A stretch of DNA of 64,000 bases, from NCBI GenBank assembly GCA_002359215.1, contig DEMN01000012.1:124001-188000 (forward strand), given 5' to 3'. Source of the DNA: Flavobacteriales bacterium UBA2669 (GTDB lineage: Bacteria; Bacteroidota; Bacteroidia; Flavobacteriales_E; Vicingaceae). How positions within the stretch are numbered: the stretch's first letter is position 1; each line of letters starts with the position of its first letter. Below, one piece after another: positions 51,370 through 62,100 of this stretch. Made by a program: the position numbers and the translations under genes. The notes beneath the pieces were generated by a model. That model ran no database searches. It had not been told where the DNA came from and saw only the letters and a list, made by a program, of their open reading frames with translations.

Positions 51370-52737
51370 ATGATTAATAATAACTTAATACAAAAATATA
51401 ACATTGCCGGACCACGATATACCAGCTACCCTACAGTACCTTTTTGGGATGAAAAAGGAATTGCTTACAACGATTGGATAGGTACGATGAAACGTACTTT
51501 CGATGAGTCTAATGCTACAGAAGGAATAAGCTTGTATATTCACCTACCATTTTGCGAAAAATTATGTACTTTTTGTGGTTGTCATAAACGAATTACCAAG
51601 CAACACGGTGTTGAAGAACCTTACATTGATACGGTATTAAAAGAGTGGAAATTGTATTGTGATGTGTTGCAAGAGAAACCACGCATTAAAGAAATCCATT
51701 TGGGTGGAGGAACACCTACTTTTTTTAGTCCTGAAAACTTGGCTAAATTGATAAATGGAATTTTAGAACGAGCAGAAAAATGCGAAGAATATGAATTTAG
51801 TTTTGAAGGACATCCCAACAATACTACTTACGAGCATTTAGAAACCTTGTATAAATTAGGCTTTACCCGTTGCAGTTTTGGAGTACAAGATTATGATGAA
51901 AAAGTACAAAAAACAATTAATAGAATTCAGCCTTACGAAAAAGTTGAAGCAGCAACGCTAAATGCTCGTAAAATAGGCTACAATTCTATTAGTCATGATT
52001 TAGTTTTCGGATTGCCACACCAAACCAAAGAGGGAATTATTGATACCATAAACAAAACCAAAATATTAAAACCCGACAGAATTGCTTTTTATAGTTATGC
52101 CCATGTGCCGTGGATTAAAGGAGTAGGGCAGAGAGGCTACGATGAAAACGATTTACCTACAGCTGAAGAAAAAAGAGTGTTGTATGAAACGGGTAAACAG
52201 TTATTAGGCGATTTGGGTTATGTAGAAATTGGGATGGATCATTTTGCATTACCAACAGACAGTATGCATAAAGCTATGGAGAATAAAAGCCTACACCGAA
52301 ATTTTATGGGTTATACAGCCTCTAAAACACAATTAATGATAGGCTTGGGAATGAGTTCCATTAGTGATTCTTGGTACAGTTTTGCCCAAAATCTAAAAAC
52401 GATTGAGGAATATCAAGATACAGTAAATGAAGGAATAATTCCAATTTTCAGAGGGCATTTATTGTCGGATGAAGATTTAGTTATCAGAAAACATATTTTA
52501 AATATTATGTGTCATTTTGAAACTTCTTGGGAAGATGAAGCAATGCAATTTCCGGAGTTGGAAGCTTGTATTGAGAGGTTGAAAGAAATGGAAAGTGACG
52601 GTTTGGTAGTTTTTACCGAAAACGGATTGCAACTGCCCGAAAAAGCTCGACCATTTGTTAGGAATGTATGTATGGCGTTCGATTTGCATTTAATTAGAAA
52701 ACAGCCAACAACAAGAATTTTTTCTATGACCATTTAA
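51370..52737 (+). CDS. hemN: Oxygen-independent coproporphyrinogen III oxidase
   Basis: A 455-residue radical-SAM enzyme of haem synthesis. The cluster motif with its HemN-specific fourth Cys is CEKLCTFCGC (C-x3-C-x2-C-x-C, about residues 62-71). GPRYTSYPTVPFW at the N-terminus and the SAM-binding HLGGGTPTFF are both present, with FGVQDYDEKVQKTINRIQP as in true HemN rather than HemW. It allows haem synthesis at low oxygen. It follows gldC after 4 bases. Confidence 0.95.
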   Translation: MINNNLIQKYNIAGPRYTSYPTVPFWDEKGIAYNDWIGTMKRTFDESNATEGISLYIHLPFCEKLCTFCGCHKRITKQHGVEEPYIDTVLKEWKLYCDVLQEKPRIKEIHLGGGTPTFFSPENLAKLINGILERAEKCEEYEFSFEGHPNNTTYEHLETLYKLGFTRCSFGVQDYDEKVQKTINRIQPYEKVEAATLNARKIGYNSISHDLVFGLPHQTKEGIIDTINKTKILKPDRIAFYSYAHVPWIKGVGQRGYDENDLPTAEEKRVLYETGKQLLGDLGYVEIGMDHFALPTDSMHKAMENKSLHRNFMGYTASKTQLMIGLGMSSISDSWYSFAQNLKTIEEYQDTVNEGIIPIFRGHLLSDEDLVIRKHILNIMCHFETSWEDEAMQFPELEACIERLKEMESDGLVVFTENGLQLPEKARPFVRNVCMAFDLHLIRKQPTTRIFSMTI

Positions 52738-52749
52738 AAAAAACAAGAA

Positions 52750-53733
52750 ATGAACGCTTTAGAAGAAGTTGAAAAACAAGGCTTTGTTACAGCTGAGTTA
52801 GAGAAAGAGAAAAATTTGGTAGAAGAGATTGCTCGATTAAAAAAAGAGAAAAATGCAGTAATTCTCGCTCATTATTACCAACAAGAAGAAATTCAGGATA
52901 TTGCTGATTACATTGGAGATAGCTTAGGTTTGGCACAAGAAGCAGCCAAAACCGATGCCAATGTAATTCTTTTTGCGGGGGTACATTTTATGGGCGAAAC
53001 CGCTAAAATTTTAAATCCAACCAAAAAAGTAATTATTCCCGATTTAAATGCCGGTTGCTCCTTGGCAGATTCTGCACCAACCGATAAATTTGAAGCCTTT
53101 TTAAAACAATATCCCAATCATATAGTAATTAGTTATATCAATTGTTCAGCAGAAATAAAAGCATTGAGCGATATTATTTGCACATCTTCCAATGCCGTAA
53201 ATATTGTAGATAGTTTGTCAAAAGATGCTAAGATTATTTTTGCTCCTGACATTAATTTAGGAAAATATGTGCAAAAAAAGACAGGTAGAGAGATGATACT
53301 GTGGGATGGAGCTTGTGAAGTACATATTGAAATTTCAGCTGATAAATTGAAACTGTTGCAAGGAAAATATCCTAATGCCAAACTAATTGCTCATCCCGAA
53401 TGTCAGGAAGTGGTACTAAATGATGCCGATTTTATTGGCTCTACAACTGCTTTATTAAAATTTGTTGAAGAAGATGATGCAACAGAATTTATTGTAGCAA
53501 CAGAAGTTGGAATTATCCATAAAATGAAACAAGCCGTTCCGCATAAAAAATTAATTCCTGCTCCGGCAGTAACTAATAATACCTGTGCTTGCAGCGAATG
53601 TCCTTACATGAAGCTAAACACATTAGAAAAAATTTACGCCAGTTTAGTTCATCTACAACCCGAAATTTTTGTGCCCGAAGAAACCAGATTAAAAGCCCTA
53701 AAATCGGTCAACAGAATGTTGGAGTTAAGTTAG
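52750..53733 (+). CDS. nadA: Quinolinate synthase
   Basis: A 327-residue [4Fe-4S] enzyme making quinolinate from iminoaspartate and dihydroxyacetone phosphate in NAD synthesis. ILAHYYQQEEIQDIADYIGD, the cluster cysteines in NAGCSLADSAP, CQEVV (HPECQ) and NTCACSECPYMKLN, and VATEVGIIHKM are all seen. Length is typical. It lies 12 bases after hemN, so both probably share a transcript. No nadB or nadC is adjacent. Confidence 0.96.
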   Translation: MNALEEVEKQGFVTAELEKEKNLVEEIARLKKEKNAVILAHYYQQEEIQDIADYIGDSLGLAQEAAKTDANVILFAGVHFMGETAKILNPTKKVIIPDLNAGCSLADSAPTDKFEAFLKQYPNHIVISYINCSAEIKALSDIICTSSNAVNIVDSLSKDAKIIFAPDINLGKYVQKKTGREMILWDGACEVHIEISADKLKLLQGKYPNAKLIAHPECQEVVLNDADFIGSTTALLKFVEEDDATEFIVATEVGIIHKMKQAVPHKKLIPAPAVTNNTCACSECPYMKLNTLEKIYASLVHLQPEIFVPEETRLKALKSVNRMLELS

Positions 53734-53766
53734 GAAGGTAATTTAAATTAGGAGAATGATTATTTT

Positions 53767-54522
53767 TCAAAGTACAAACCCAATCTCTTTCATGTCGTAT
53801 TCGTGTAGGTTGTTTTCATGAATGAGCTGTAACTTTCCGGAGATAGCAACACCGCTAATTACGCCTAAAATTTTTTGGTTGTTAATTAGGTAAGTTCTTT
53901 CGGTATTATAGCCTAATAGGTGATTGAGGTAATCGTTATTGATTTGTTGGATTTTACTCGCTTTAAGTTGTAAATAGCGTTTTTCAATAAAAAATAACAA
54001 TTGATTTAATATGCTAGTTAAGTTATAGCTTTTATTGGTGATAAGCTGCAAAGAGGTAGCTTGTTGTAAATGTTCATTAAAAATAGTTTGGTTAATGTTT
54101 ATACCAATTCCGGCAACACAAAACTCAATTTTTGAATTTTTTAATGTGTTTTCCAACAACATTCCTGCAATTTTTTTATTGTCAACATAAATGTCATTCG
54201 GCCATTTTATGTGGGTGTTTTTTATGCCTAAATCTGTTAAAAAATCTAAAATACCCAACGCGCAAATTTTGCTTAATAGAAACTGTTCGTTAACCAGCAA
54301 GTTGGGCTTTAGCACGATTGAAAAAGTAAGGTTTTTATTAGGAGTAGTTTCCCAAATGCTTCCTCTTTGTCCTTTTCCATTAGTTTGATTGTCAGTATAT
54401 ATAACCATTCCGTCAGTAATAATTTTAGGGCTGGTTTTAATTAAAGCAGCAGCATAAACATTGGTAGAATCCACTTCTGCTAACCGAACAATTTTATTTC
54501 CTAAAAACAAGCAATTATACAT
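53767..54522 (-). CDS. birA: Biotin-acetyl-CoA-carboxylase ligase (BirA, catalytic only)
   Basis: A 251-residue biotin protein ligase from ATG 54522 (MYNCLFLGNKIVRLAEV). VDSTNVYA, the biotinyl-AMP loop GKGQRGSIWETTP, and HIKWPNDIYVDNKKIAGML are the expected motifs. There is no N-terminal DNA-binding domain, so it is a ligase without repressor function. The frame opens earlier at a TTG (54531), but that overlaps a -7 box (54529-54536). Divergent from rsfS. Confidence 0.93.
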   Translation of the reverse strand: MYNCLFLGNKIVRLAEVDSTNVYAAALIKTSPKIITDGMVIYTDNQTNGKGQRGSIWETTPNKNLTFSIVLKPNLLVNEQFLLSKICALGILDFLTDLGIKNTHIKWPNDIYVDNKKIAGMLLENTLKNSKIEFCVAGIGININQTIFNEHLQQATSLQLITNKSYNLTSILNQLLFFIEKRYLQLKASKIQQINNDYLNHLLGYNTERTYLINNQKILGVISGVAISGKLQLIHENNLHEYDMKEIGFVL

Positions 54523-54528
54523 AATGTT

Positions 54529-54536
54529 CAAAATTA
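54529..54536 (-). promoter_or_regulatory. Promoter -7 box (TAATTTTG) next to the birA start
   Basis: On the minus strand TAATTTTG ends 6 bases before the birA ATG at 54522, implying a nearly leaderless transcript. No good -33 element is visible. Confidence 0.45.
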
Positions 54537-54605
54537 ACTAAATAGTTTGTGCTAATGCTTAACTAACAATTTTTTATAAATTGAATTACTTCAATAGGAA
54601 ATCTG

Positions 54606-54613
54606 TAACTTTG
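54606..54613 (+). promoter_or_regulatory. Promoter -7 box (TAACTTTG) of rsfS-ftsH-cdsA
   Basis: TAACTTTG fits TAnnTTTG; TTG at 54581-54583 is 22 bases upstream. The rsfS ATG at 54641 follows after 27 bases. Confidence 0.6.
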
Positions 54614-54640
54614 CCACTTAAAAATTTATTATAAAAATTA

Positions 54641-55015
54641 ATGGCAAAAGTAAAAAAGTTAGATGATACGCAACTCCTTGTGGATGTTATAATTAAAGGA
54701 TTGCAAGATGTGAAGGGAGAAGACATAGTGAGCATAGACATGCGAAAATTAGATAATGCAGTAACTGCATATTTTGTAATTTGTACAGGAACATCTAATA
54801 CGCACGTGGCTGCATTAGGAAGTTCAGTAGAAAGAGAAGTAAGAAAAACATTGAAAGACAGAGCATGGCATACCGAAGGTTATCGAAATGCAGAATGGGT
54901 TTTATTGGATTACATCAATGTGGTGGTACACATTTTCCAAAAAGAACAAAGAGATTTTTATAACCTAGAAGGGTTGTGGGCAGATGCAGAAATAACACAA
55001 GTAAAACAAGCTTAA
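54641..55015 (+). CDS. rsfS: Ribosomal silencing factor RsfS
   Basis: A 124-residue RsfS/Iojap family protein, which binds ribosomal protein L14 and blocks subunit joining during starvation. Motifs: LVDVIIKGLQDVKGEDIVSI, YFVICTGTSNTHVAALGSSV, EGYRNAEWVLLDYINVVVHI and FYNLEGLWADA. It is the first gene of a run with ftsH, a DUF2007 gene and cdsA, with gaps of 13, 12 and 4 bases, an order I recall as common in Bacteroidota. Confidence 0.95.
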   Translation: MAKVKKLDDTQLLVDVIIKGLQDVKGEDIVSIDMRKLDNAVTAYFVICTGTSNTHVAALGSSVEREVRKTLKDRAWHTEGYRNAEWVLLDYINVVVHIFQKEQRDFYNLEGLWADAEITQVKQA

Positions 55016-55028
55016 ATAAACGTATTGA

Positions 55029-57074
55029 ATGGAAAATAACAATAATAAAAAAGGAAACCAGCCTCCAAAAAATAATAAAAACCCAAATAAAAAACCGTTT
55101 AGTTTCTATTGGATTTATGCCATTGTTGGTATAGTACTTTTATCACTTCAGTTATTAAACTGGAGCGGAGGATCTTCTGTAATTACCGAATCTGAATTTC
55201 AAGATATGGTGATGCAAGGAGATGTAGAACAGGTAGTTGTAGTAAAAAACAAAGGCGTTGCTAGAGTTACACTGACTCAAGAAGCCTTATCGAAGGAAGA
55301 ACATGTAAAAAAAGTAAAAAACAATAATTTTAATAGTGGGAATAAAGGTCCACATTATACTTTTGAGTTTAACTCGTTAGATAATTTTGATAAAGACCTG
55401 AAAAAATGGTCGGATGAAAAAGGCCTGAAATACAAAACCGTTACGGAAGAGGATTGGTTAGGAGGCATAATAGGCTTTATTTTACCGATTTTAATTATTG
55501 TTGGAATATGGATGTTTTTGATGAGAAGAATGTCTGGTGGAGGTGGTCCTGGTGGGCAAATATTCAACATTGGGAAATCTAAAGCTCAGTTGTTCGATAA
55601 AGAAAAAAGTGTTAAAGTAACCTTTGAAGATGTTGCCGGACTGGAAGGAGCAAAAGAAGAAGTGCAAGAAATTGTTGATTTCCTAAAAAAACCAGAAAAA
55701 TACACAGAATTAGGAGCAAAAATCCCTAAAGGAGCCTTGTTAGTTGGTCCTCCCGGAACAGGAAAAACTTTGTTGGCAAGAGCAGTAGCAGGAGAAGCTA
55801 AAGTACCATTTTTCTCACTTTCTGGTTCTGATTTTGTTGAGATGTTTGTTGGTGTTGGAGCTTCAAGAGTAAGAGATTTATTTAAACAAGCAAAAGAAAA
55901 AGCACCTTCCATTATTTTTATTGATGAGATAGATGCTATTGGTCGATCAAGAGGAAAAGGAATGGCTCAAGGAGCAAATGATGAAAGAGAAAATACTTTA
56001 AACCAGCTACTTACAGAGATGGATGGTTTTGGAACCAATACAGGGGTTATTGTATTGGCAGCAACCAATAGAGCTGATGTGTTAGATAGAGCTTTAATCA
56101 GACCGGGACGTTTTGACAGACAAATTCATGTTGATTTACCGGAGTTACACGAAAGAGAGGAAATATTTAAAGTTCATTTAAAACCGTTAAAAATTGACGA
56201 AACTGTTGATAGATTCTTTTTAGCAAAACAAACTCCCGGATTTTCAGGGGCTGATATTGCTAATATTTGTAATGAAGCGGCTTTAATTGCTGCAAGAAAA
56301 CAAAAGAAAGTAATTAGTAAGCAAGATTTCTTAGATGCGGTTGATAGAGTAGTTGGTGGGTTGGAGAAGAAAAACAAAATTATTTCTGACCACGAAAGAA
56401 AAACTATTGCTTATCACGAAGCTGGCCATGCAGCAGTAAGTTGGCTCGTAAAATACGCTTCTCCTTTGGTAAAAGTAACCATTATACCTAGAGGTAGATC
56501 GTTGGGTGCAGCTTGGTATTTACCCGAAGAAAGACAAATAACTACTACAGAACAATTAAAAGACGAAATGTGTGCTGCATTAGGTGGTAGAGCTGCTGAG
56601 CAAGTAATTTTTGGAAAAGTTTCTACAGGAGCATTAAGTGATTTAGAAAAAATTACCAAGCAAGCTTATGCTATGATTAGTATTTATGGTTTAAGTGAGA
56701 AATTAGGAAACATCAGCTATTACGATTCTACCGGTCAGTCAGATTATTCATTTTCTAAACCTTATTCTGAAAAAACGGCTCAATTAATAGATGAAGAAGT
56801 AAGTAAACTTATTGAAGAATCTTATGCAAGAACAGTTAAAATACTTACGGAGAATAAAGATAAGTTGACTCAATTGGCTGAAATTTTATTAGAAAAAGAA
56901 GTAATTTTTAGAGATGATTTGGAAGTAATATTTGGTAAGAGTGCTTTTGAAGAAGAACTAAAAGAAGAAAAGAAAAGTTCTAAGAAAAAAGTACAGGAAG
57001 AGGTTGTTTCTGAAACTGTTCAGTCGGAAGAAACAAAAACAGAAAAGAAAGACGATAACATAGATACAGCTTAA
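55029..57074 (+). CDS. ftsH: ATP-dependent zinc metalloprotease FtsH
   Basis: A 681-residue membrane protease that degrades misfolded membrane and some soluble proteins. Two N-terminal membrane helices (about 28-44 and 144-165) enclose a periplasmic domain. The AAA+ domain has Walker A GPPGTGKT (240-247), Walker B IIFIDEIDAIG, and the second region of homology RPGRFDRQI. The zinc motif is HEAGH (463-467). The tail is a Glu/Lys-rich, probably disordered extension. All catalytic residues are present. Confidence 0.97.
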   Translation: MENNNNKKGNQPPKNNKNPNKKPFSFYWIYAIVGIVLLSLQLLNWSGGSSVITESEFQDMVMQGDVEQVVVVKNKGVARVTLTQEALSKEEHVKKVKNNNFNSGNKGPHYTFEFNSLDNFDKDLKKWSDEKGLKYKTVTEEDWLGGIIGFILPILIIVGIWMFLMRRMSGGGGPGGQIFNIGKSKAQLFDKEKSVKVTFEDVAGLEGAKEEVQEIVDFLKKPEKYTELGAKIPKGALLVGPPGTGKTLLARAVAGEAKVPFFSLSGSDFVEMFVGVGASRVRDLFKQAKEKAPSIIFIDEIDAIGRSRGKGMAQGANDERENTLNQLLTEMDGFGTNTGVIVLAATNRADVLDRALIRPGRFDRQIHVDLPELHEREEIFKVHLKPLKIDETVDRFFLAKQTPGFSGADIANICNEAALIAARKQKKVISKQDFLDAVDRVVGGLEKKNKIISDHERKTIAYHEAGHAAVSWLVKYASPLVKVTIIPRGRSLGAAWYLPEERQITTTEQLKDEMCAALGGRAAEQVIFGKVSTGALSDLEKITKQAYAMISIYGLSEKLGNISYYDSTGQSDYSFSKPYSEKTAQLIDEEVSKLIEESYARTVKILTENKDKLTQLAEILLEKEVIFRDDLEVIFGKSAFEEELKEEKKSSKKKVQEEVVSETVQSEETKTEKKDDNIDTA

Positions 57075-57086
57075 AGTTAAAAGTTA

Positions 57087-57299
57087 ATGCAAAAAGATTG
57101 GGTTTTGATATACACAACAACAAATAATAATAGTGCCCAAATTGTAAAATCTGTCTTAGACAGTGAGGGAATTAATGCGGTTGTTGTAAACAAAAGAGAT
57201 TCCATGCATTTGCACCTTAATAATGCTTCAGTTGAGTTATATGTTAAGTCTGACGATGCTATAAAAGCAGTGAACATTATTAATAAAAACGAATTATAG
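57087..57299 (+). CDS. DUF2007 family small protein
   Basis: A 70-residue protein with the DUF2007 pattern (WVLIYTTTNNNSAQIVKSVL, GINAVVVNKRDSM, VELYVKSDDAIKAVNII), resembling a small ferredoxin-like signal-transduction domain. Function unknown. It lies between ftsH and cdsA with gaps of 12 and 4 bases and is almost certainly co-transcribed. Confidence 0.85.
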   Translation: MQKDWVLIYTTTNNNSAQIVKSVLDSEGINAVVVNKRDSMHLHLNNASVELYVKSDDAIKAVNIINKNEL

Positions 57300-57303
57300 C
57301 CAA

Positions 57304-58125
57304 ATGTTACAACGTGCCATAACCGGATTTTTATTTGTATTGGTATTAATTACTGCCATTTATTTTGGTGCTTATTCTACGTTGTTTTTGTTTATGATTA
57401 TTGTTTTGTTGGGTATTGATGAGTTTTATGCTTTAGTTAAGAAAAATAAAACGATAAACCCTCAAAATTTTCAGGGTGTTTTTATCGGATTAACTTCTTT
57501 TGTATTGTTAGCTTTTGCTGCTCAACAAATAATGGGAATAAAATACATCATGTATCTTATCCCTATGTTCTTTTTAACTTTTATTATAGAGCTTTATCGT
57601 AAAAAAGATTATGCATTTATAAATATTGCCTATACTTTATTAGGTGTTTTTTATGTTGCTTTTCCATTTGCCATGTTGTATCATTTAGGGTTTTATCAGG
57701 AAAATCAGTTTACAGCAACGTTTAGTTTTCAAATCATTATTGGCTTTTTCATATTACTATGGTCGAGCGATACAGGTGCTTATTTAGCAGGAAGATTTTT
57801 CGGAAAACATAAACTTTTTGAAAGAATTTCACCTAAAAAAACGTGGGAAGGAAGCATAGGAGGAGGAGTATTGTCCTTAATTGCAGCTTATGTTATCAGT
57901 TTGTTCTTTCATAATATCGAATTAAAAGACTGGATGATATTGGCAATAATTACTGTAGTTGGCGGTGGATTGGGCGATTTGGTAGAATCTATGCACAAAA
58001 GAAACTTAAATGTTAAAGATTCAGGAAACTTACTTCCGGGTCATGGCGGTATTTTAGACCGATTTGATGGCTTGTTTATAGCTGTTCCTTTTATTTATGC
58101 TTATTTGATAATAGTTTCCAACTAA
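57304..58125 (+). CDS. cdsA: Phosphatidate cytidylyltransferase
   Basis: A 273-residue integral membrane enzyme forming CDP-diacylglycerol, the precursor of phosphatidylethanolamine and other phospholipids. About eight hydrophobic segments are visible. The family signature appears as WSSDTGAYLAGRFFGKHKLF, SPKKTWEGSIGGG and KDSGNLLPGHGGILDRFDGL. It ends the rsfS-ftsH operon. Confidence 0.95.
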   Translation: MLQRAITGFLFVLVLITAIYFGAYSTLFLFMIIVLLGIDEFYALVKKNKTINPQNFQGVFIGLTSFVLLAFAAQQIMGIKYIMYLIPMFFLTFIIELYRKKDYAFINIAYTLLGVFYVAFPFAMLYHLGFYQENQFTATFSFQIIIGFFILLWSSDTGAYLAGRFFGKHKLFERISPKKTWEGSIGGGVLSLIAAYVISLFFHNIELKDWMILAIITVVGGGLGDLVESMHKRNLNVKDSGNLLPGHGGILDRFDGLFIAVPFIYAYLIIVSN

Positions 58126-58186
58126 TTATATTTTCAAATAATTTTAAAATCATATTTTTACTTCATTATTAACTAATAAAAACCAC

Positions 58187-58585
58187 ATGAAAATTATTGA
58201 TGAATTCAAATCATTTGCCGTTAAAGGCAATGTAATTGATATGGCTGTCGGCATTATTATCGGGGCAGCTTTCGGAAAAATTGTAAGCTCTTTTGTAAAC
58301 GATGTGATAATGCCACCTATTGGAATTTTAATAGGAGGGGTTAAGTTTTCTTCCTTAAAAATTGTATTGAAAGAAGCTGTTGGAGAAACTCCTGCCATTG
58401 CTATAAACTACGGTAATTTTCTTCAAGTAACGTTTGATTTTTTAATTATTGCTCTTGCCATTTTTATGGTAATAAAAGCAATGAATGCTGCTAAGAAAAA
58501 AGAAGAAGCCAAACCTGCGGCACCAGTTGCACCAACCAAAGAAGAAGTGTTATTAACAGAAATTAGAGACTTATTGAAAAAATGA
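58187..58585 (+). CDS. mscL: Large-conductance mechanosensitive channel
   Basis: A 132-residue protein with the MscL hallmarks: FKSFAVKGNVIDMAVGIIIG (N-terminal helix and pore-lining TM1), SSFVNDVIMPPIG, and TM2 FLQVTFDFLIIALAIFMVIK, then a charged C-terminal bundle. It opens under membrane tension to release solutes on osmotic downshock. Its stop overlaps the sugE start by 4 bases. Confidence 0.96.
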   Translation: MKIIDEFKSFAVKGNVIDMAVGIIIGAAFGKIVSSFVNDVIMPPIGILIGGVKFSSLKIVLKEAVGETPAIAINYGNFLQVTFDFLIIALAIFMVIKAMNAAKKKEEAKPAAPVAPTKEEVLLTEIRDLLKK

Positions 58586-58911
58586 GTTGGTTATTACTTG
58601 TAATAGCAGGTTTATTTGAAGTCGCATTTGCTTTTTGTTTAGGAAAAGTAAAAACGAGTGTTGGTACAACTTCCACATTATGGTTTGTTGCTTTTCTACT
58701 ATGTCTTTTTATAAGTATGTTCCTATTGGTAAAAGCTACTCAGCATTTACCAATAGGAACAGCTTATGCTGTTTGGACAGGTATAGGAGCTGTGGGGACT
58801 GTTTTAGTAGGAATGGTATTTTTTAAAGAACCGACCGATTTTTGGAGACTCTTTTTTATTGCTACACTTATTATGTCCATTATCGGACTTAAGTTGGTGA
58901 CTAAAGCATAA
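58582..58911 (+). CDS. sugE: SMR family transporter, SugE/Gdx-like
   Basis: A 109-residue four-helix transporter. LLVIAGLFEVAFAFCLGK carries the essential membrane Glu (near residue 13), and GTAYAVWTGIGAVGTVLVGM is the SMR signature. The AFCLGK and KEPTDFWRL details fit the SugE/Gdx branch (guanidinium export) better than broad-range EmrE/QacE, but this is a family-level judgement. SMR transporters work as dimers. It overlaps mscL by 4 bases. Confidence 0.9.
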   Translation: MSWLLLVIAGLFEVAFAFCLGKVKTSVGTTSTLWFVAFLLCLFISMFLLVKATQHLPIGTAYAVWTGIGAVGTVLVGMVFFKEPTDFWRLFFIATLIMSIIGLKLVTKA

Positions 58912-59119
58912 ATCCTAAGGGTATTATTCATCACATAAAATTAATTTTAGCTTCATTTTAGATGATTTCTTAGGAACCTTGACGTGCTTAGTCTTATTAT
59001 CTATATATGCTAACTAACCTTGTTGTTAAAAAAATGTTGGTTAAACGTGTGTTATAAAATCAAATTACCTCTTAAGAATTATTAATTTTAAACACTTATA
59101 AATTTTAGTTGTTTTTACC

Positions 59120-62100
59120 ATGTTTTTAATATTCGATACAGAAACCACAGGCTTACCCCGCGACTATAACGCACCCGTTTCCGATTCGGACAACTGGCCC
59201 AGAATGGTGCAGCTGGCTTGGCAACTGCACGATGATACAGGTAAATTAATTACAGCTAAAAACTACATTATCAAACCCGTTGGTTTTGATATTCCTATTG
59301 CAGTAGCCAATGTGCATGGCATTACTACTGAAAGAGCCTTGGCAGATGGTGAGGATTTGCAATTTGTATTGGAAGAATTCCAAAAAGATGTGCAACAAAC
59401 CACCTACAACGTAGGACATAATATTGAGTTTGATGTTAATATTGTTGGAGCAGAATTTTACAGGCTTTCCATAGCCAATAATTTAGCAGCTAAAAAGTTG
59501 CTCGATACCATGAAATCCAGTGTGGATTTTTGTGCTATTCCCGGAGGAAGAGGTGGAGGGTATAAATATCCGAGGCTAACGGATTTACATATTAAACTTT
59601 TTAATAAAGATTTTGGAGATGCTCATGATGCGGCTTATGATGTAGATGCAACAGCTCGTTGTTTCTTTGAATTGCTTAAGCTTAGGGTAATTCATCCCAA
59701 AGAAATTACCAATCAGGAAATTGTTTACGAAGCTCCTAAGTTAGCAGAAGCCAATTTTGCTAAAAAAACTACGGATACTTCGGCTGAAGATGTTTTAAAA
59801 ACAACCACTCCCATATCTTCGGAGTTGGAAGCCTTAGATTTTGTGCATCTGCATAATCATTCCGAGTTTTCTATTCTTCAATCTACAACAAAAGTTGCCG
59901 GATTGGTAAAGAAAGCTAAAGAATTAGGAATGAGTGCTGTTGCTTTAACAGACCATGGCAACATGATGGCAACCTTTCACTTTGTTAGAGAAGCCCATAA
60001 AGAAGGTATAAAACCTATTGTTGGTTGTGAGTTTAATCTTTGTGTAAACAGGAAGAATAAAGATTTAAAAGACAATGGATTTCAAACCGTTTTAATTGCG
60101 AAAAATGAAAAAGGTTATCATAATTTGGTAAAGTTGGCATCTTATGCCAATACCGAAGGATTTTATTATGTTCCTAGAATTGATAGAGAAATTTTATTAG
60201 AATATAAAGATAATCTTATTGCATTAACAGGAGGAATTTGGGGAGAAGTTCCCAATAAAATACTTTTTGAAGGGACAAAACAAGCCGAAGAAGCTTTTGT
60301 TTGGTGGAAAACTAATTTTGGTGATGATTTTTATGTAGAAATTAATCGTCATGGTGTACAAGAAGAAGAGGCAGTAAACAAAGTATTGCTAGAATTTGCT
60401 AAGAAATACGATGTAAAACAGATTGCTACCAACAATACCTATTATTTAGATAAAATAGATGCCGTTTCGCAAGATGTGTTGTTGTGTATAGGAAATGGAA
60501 ATTTAGTTGATAAACCTAAAAAATATATAGGAGCAAAAGGTAAAGAATTTAGGTTTGGTTTTCCCAATGATGAATATTATTTTAAGTCGAAAGACGAGAT
60601 GAAGCAGCTTTTTGCAGATATGCCTGAAGCTATTTTAAATACGGTTGAGGTAGCTGAAAAAATAGAACCTTTTAAACTGGAACGTGATGTATTGCTTCCT
60701 AAATTTGATATTCCTGAAGAATTTAAAGATCCTAAGGATGAAGAAGATCCAACTTTAAAAATTGGCGAAAATGCTTATCTCCGCCATATTACTTACGAAG
60801 GAGCAAAAGAACGCTACGGAGAAATTACAGAAGAGCTTAGAGAAAGAATAGACTTTGAGTTAGGGGTTATTAAAAATACCGGTTATCCCGGATATTTTCT
60901 AATTGTAGAAGATTTTATTAGAGAAGCCCGTAAAATGGGAGTTTCTGTTGGTCCGGGTAGAGGTTCTGCTGCAGGTTCGGTGGTAGCATATTGTACAAAA
61001 ATCACTAATATAGATCCTATAAAGTACGATTTGCTTTTTGAGCGTTTCTTAAATCCTGACCGTATTTCTATGCCCGATATTGATATTGATTTTGATGATG
61101 AAGGCAGGCAGTTAGTAATGGATTATGTTATCAAGAAATATGGTAAAAGTCAGGTAGCACAAATTATTACTTATGGTAAAATGGCTGCAAAATCTGCTAT
61201 TAGAGATACTGCGAGAGTATTTGATTTACCCCTTTCAGAGGCTAATTTATTAGCCAAATTATTACCAAAAGTTATTCCTGGAAAGTGGAGTATAGATAGG
61301 TTTTTAAAAGAAAATGAAGAGGAAATAAAAAAAGTACTTCGCAGCGATGAAGCAGAACGAATGAAGCAGTTTTTGAGTTATGCAGAAAGTAATCCTGCTG
61401 CATCAAAAACCATACATCAGGCTAAAATTGTTGAAGGAGCATTAAGAAACACAGGGATACATGCTTGTGGAGTAATTATTACTCCTGATGACATTACCAA
61501 CTTTGTACCTATTGCCATAGCCAAAGATTCGGAAATGGCATGTACGCAATTCGATAACTCAGTAGCAGAAGATGCGGGCTTATTAAAAATGGACTTTTTA
61601 GGACTAAAAACCCTAACCTTAATTAAAGACGCATGTAAAATCATTAAAGATAAACATGGTATTGAGTTAGATCCCGAGCAATTTGATATTGAAGATGAAA
61701 AAACCTATGAACTTTTTCAGAAAGGAGCTACCAACGGTATATTTCAGTATGAGTCGGACGGTATGCAAAAGTATCTTAAGGATTTAAAACCTACCGTTTT
61801 TGCAGATTTAATTGCGATGAATGCACTTTATCGTCCCGGACCGATAGAGTACATTCCTTCTTTTGTGAAGAGGAAACATGGCGAGGAAGAAGTGATTTAT
61901 GATCTTCCTGAAATGGAGGAATACTTAAAAGAAACTTATGGAATTACAGTTTATCAGGAGCAGGTAATGTTACTTTCTCAAAAATTAGCTGATTTTACCA
62001 AAGGTGAAGCCGATATGCTTAGAAAAGCGATGGGTAAAAAGCAAATTGCGGTGCTGGATAAAATGAAGCCCCAATTTATTGAGCAAGCTAAAGAAAAAGG

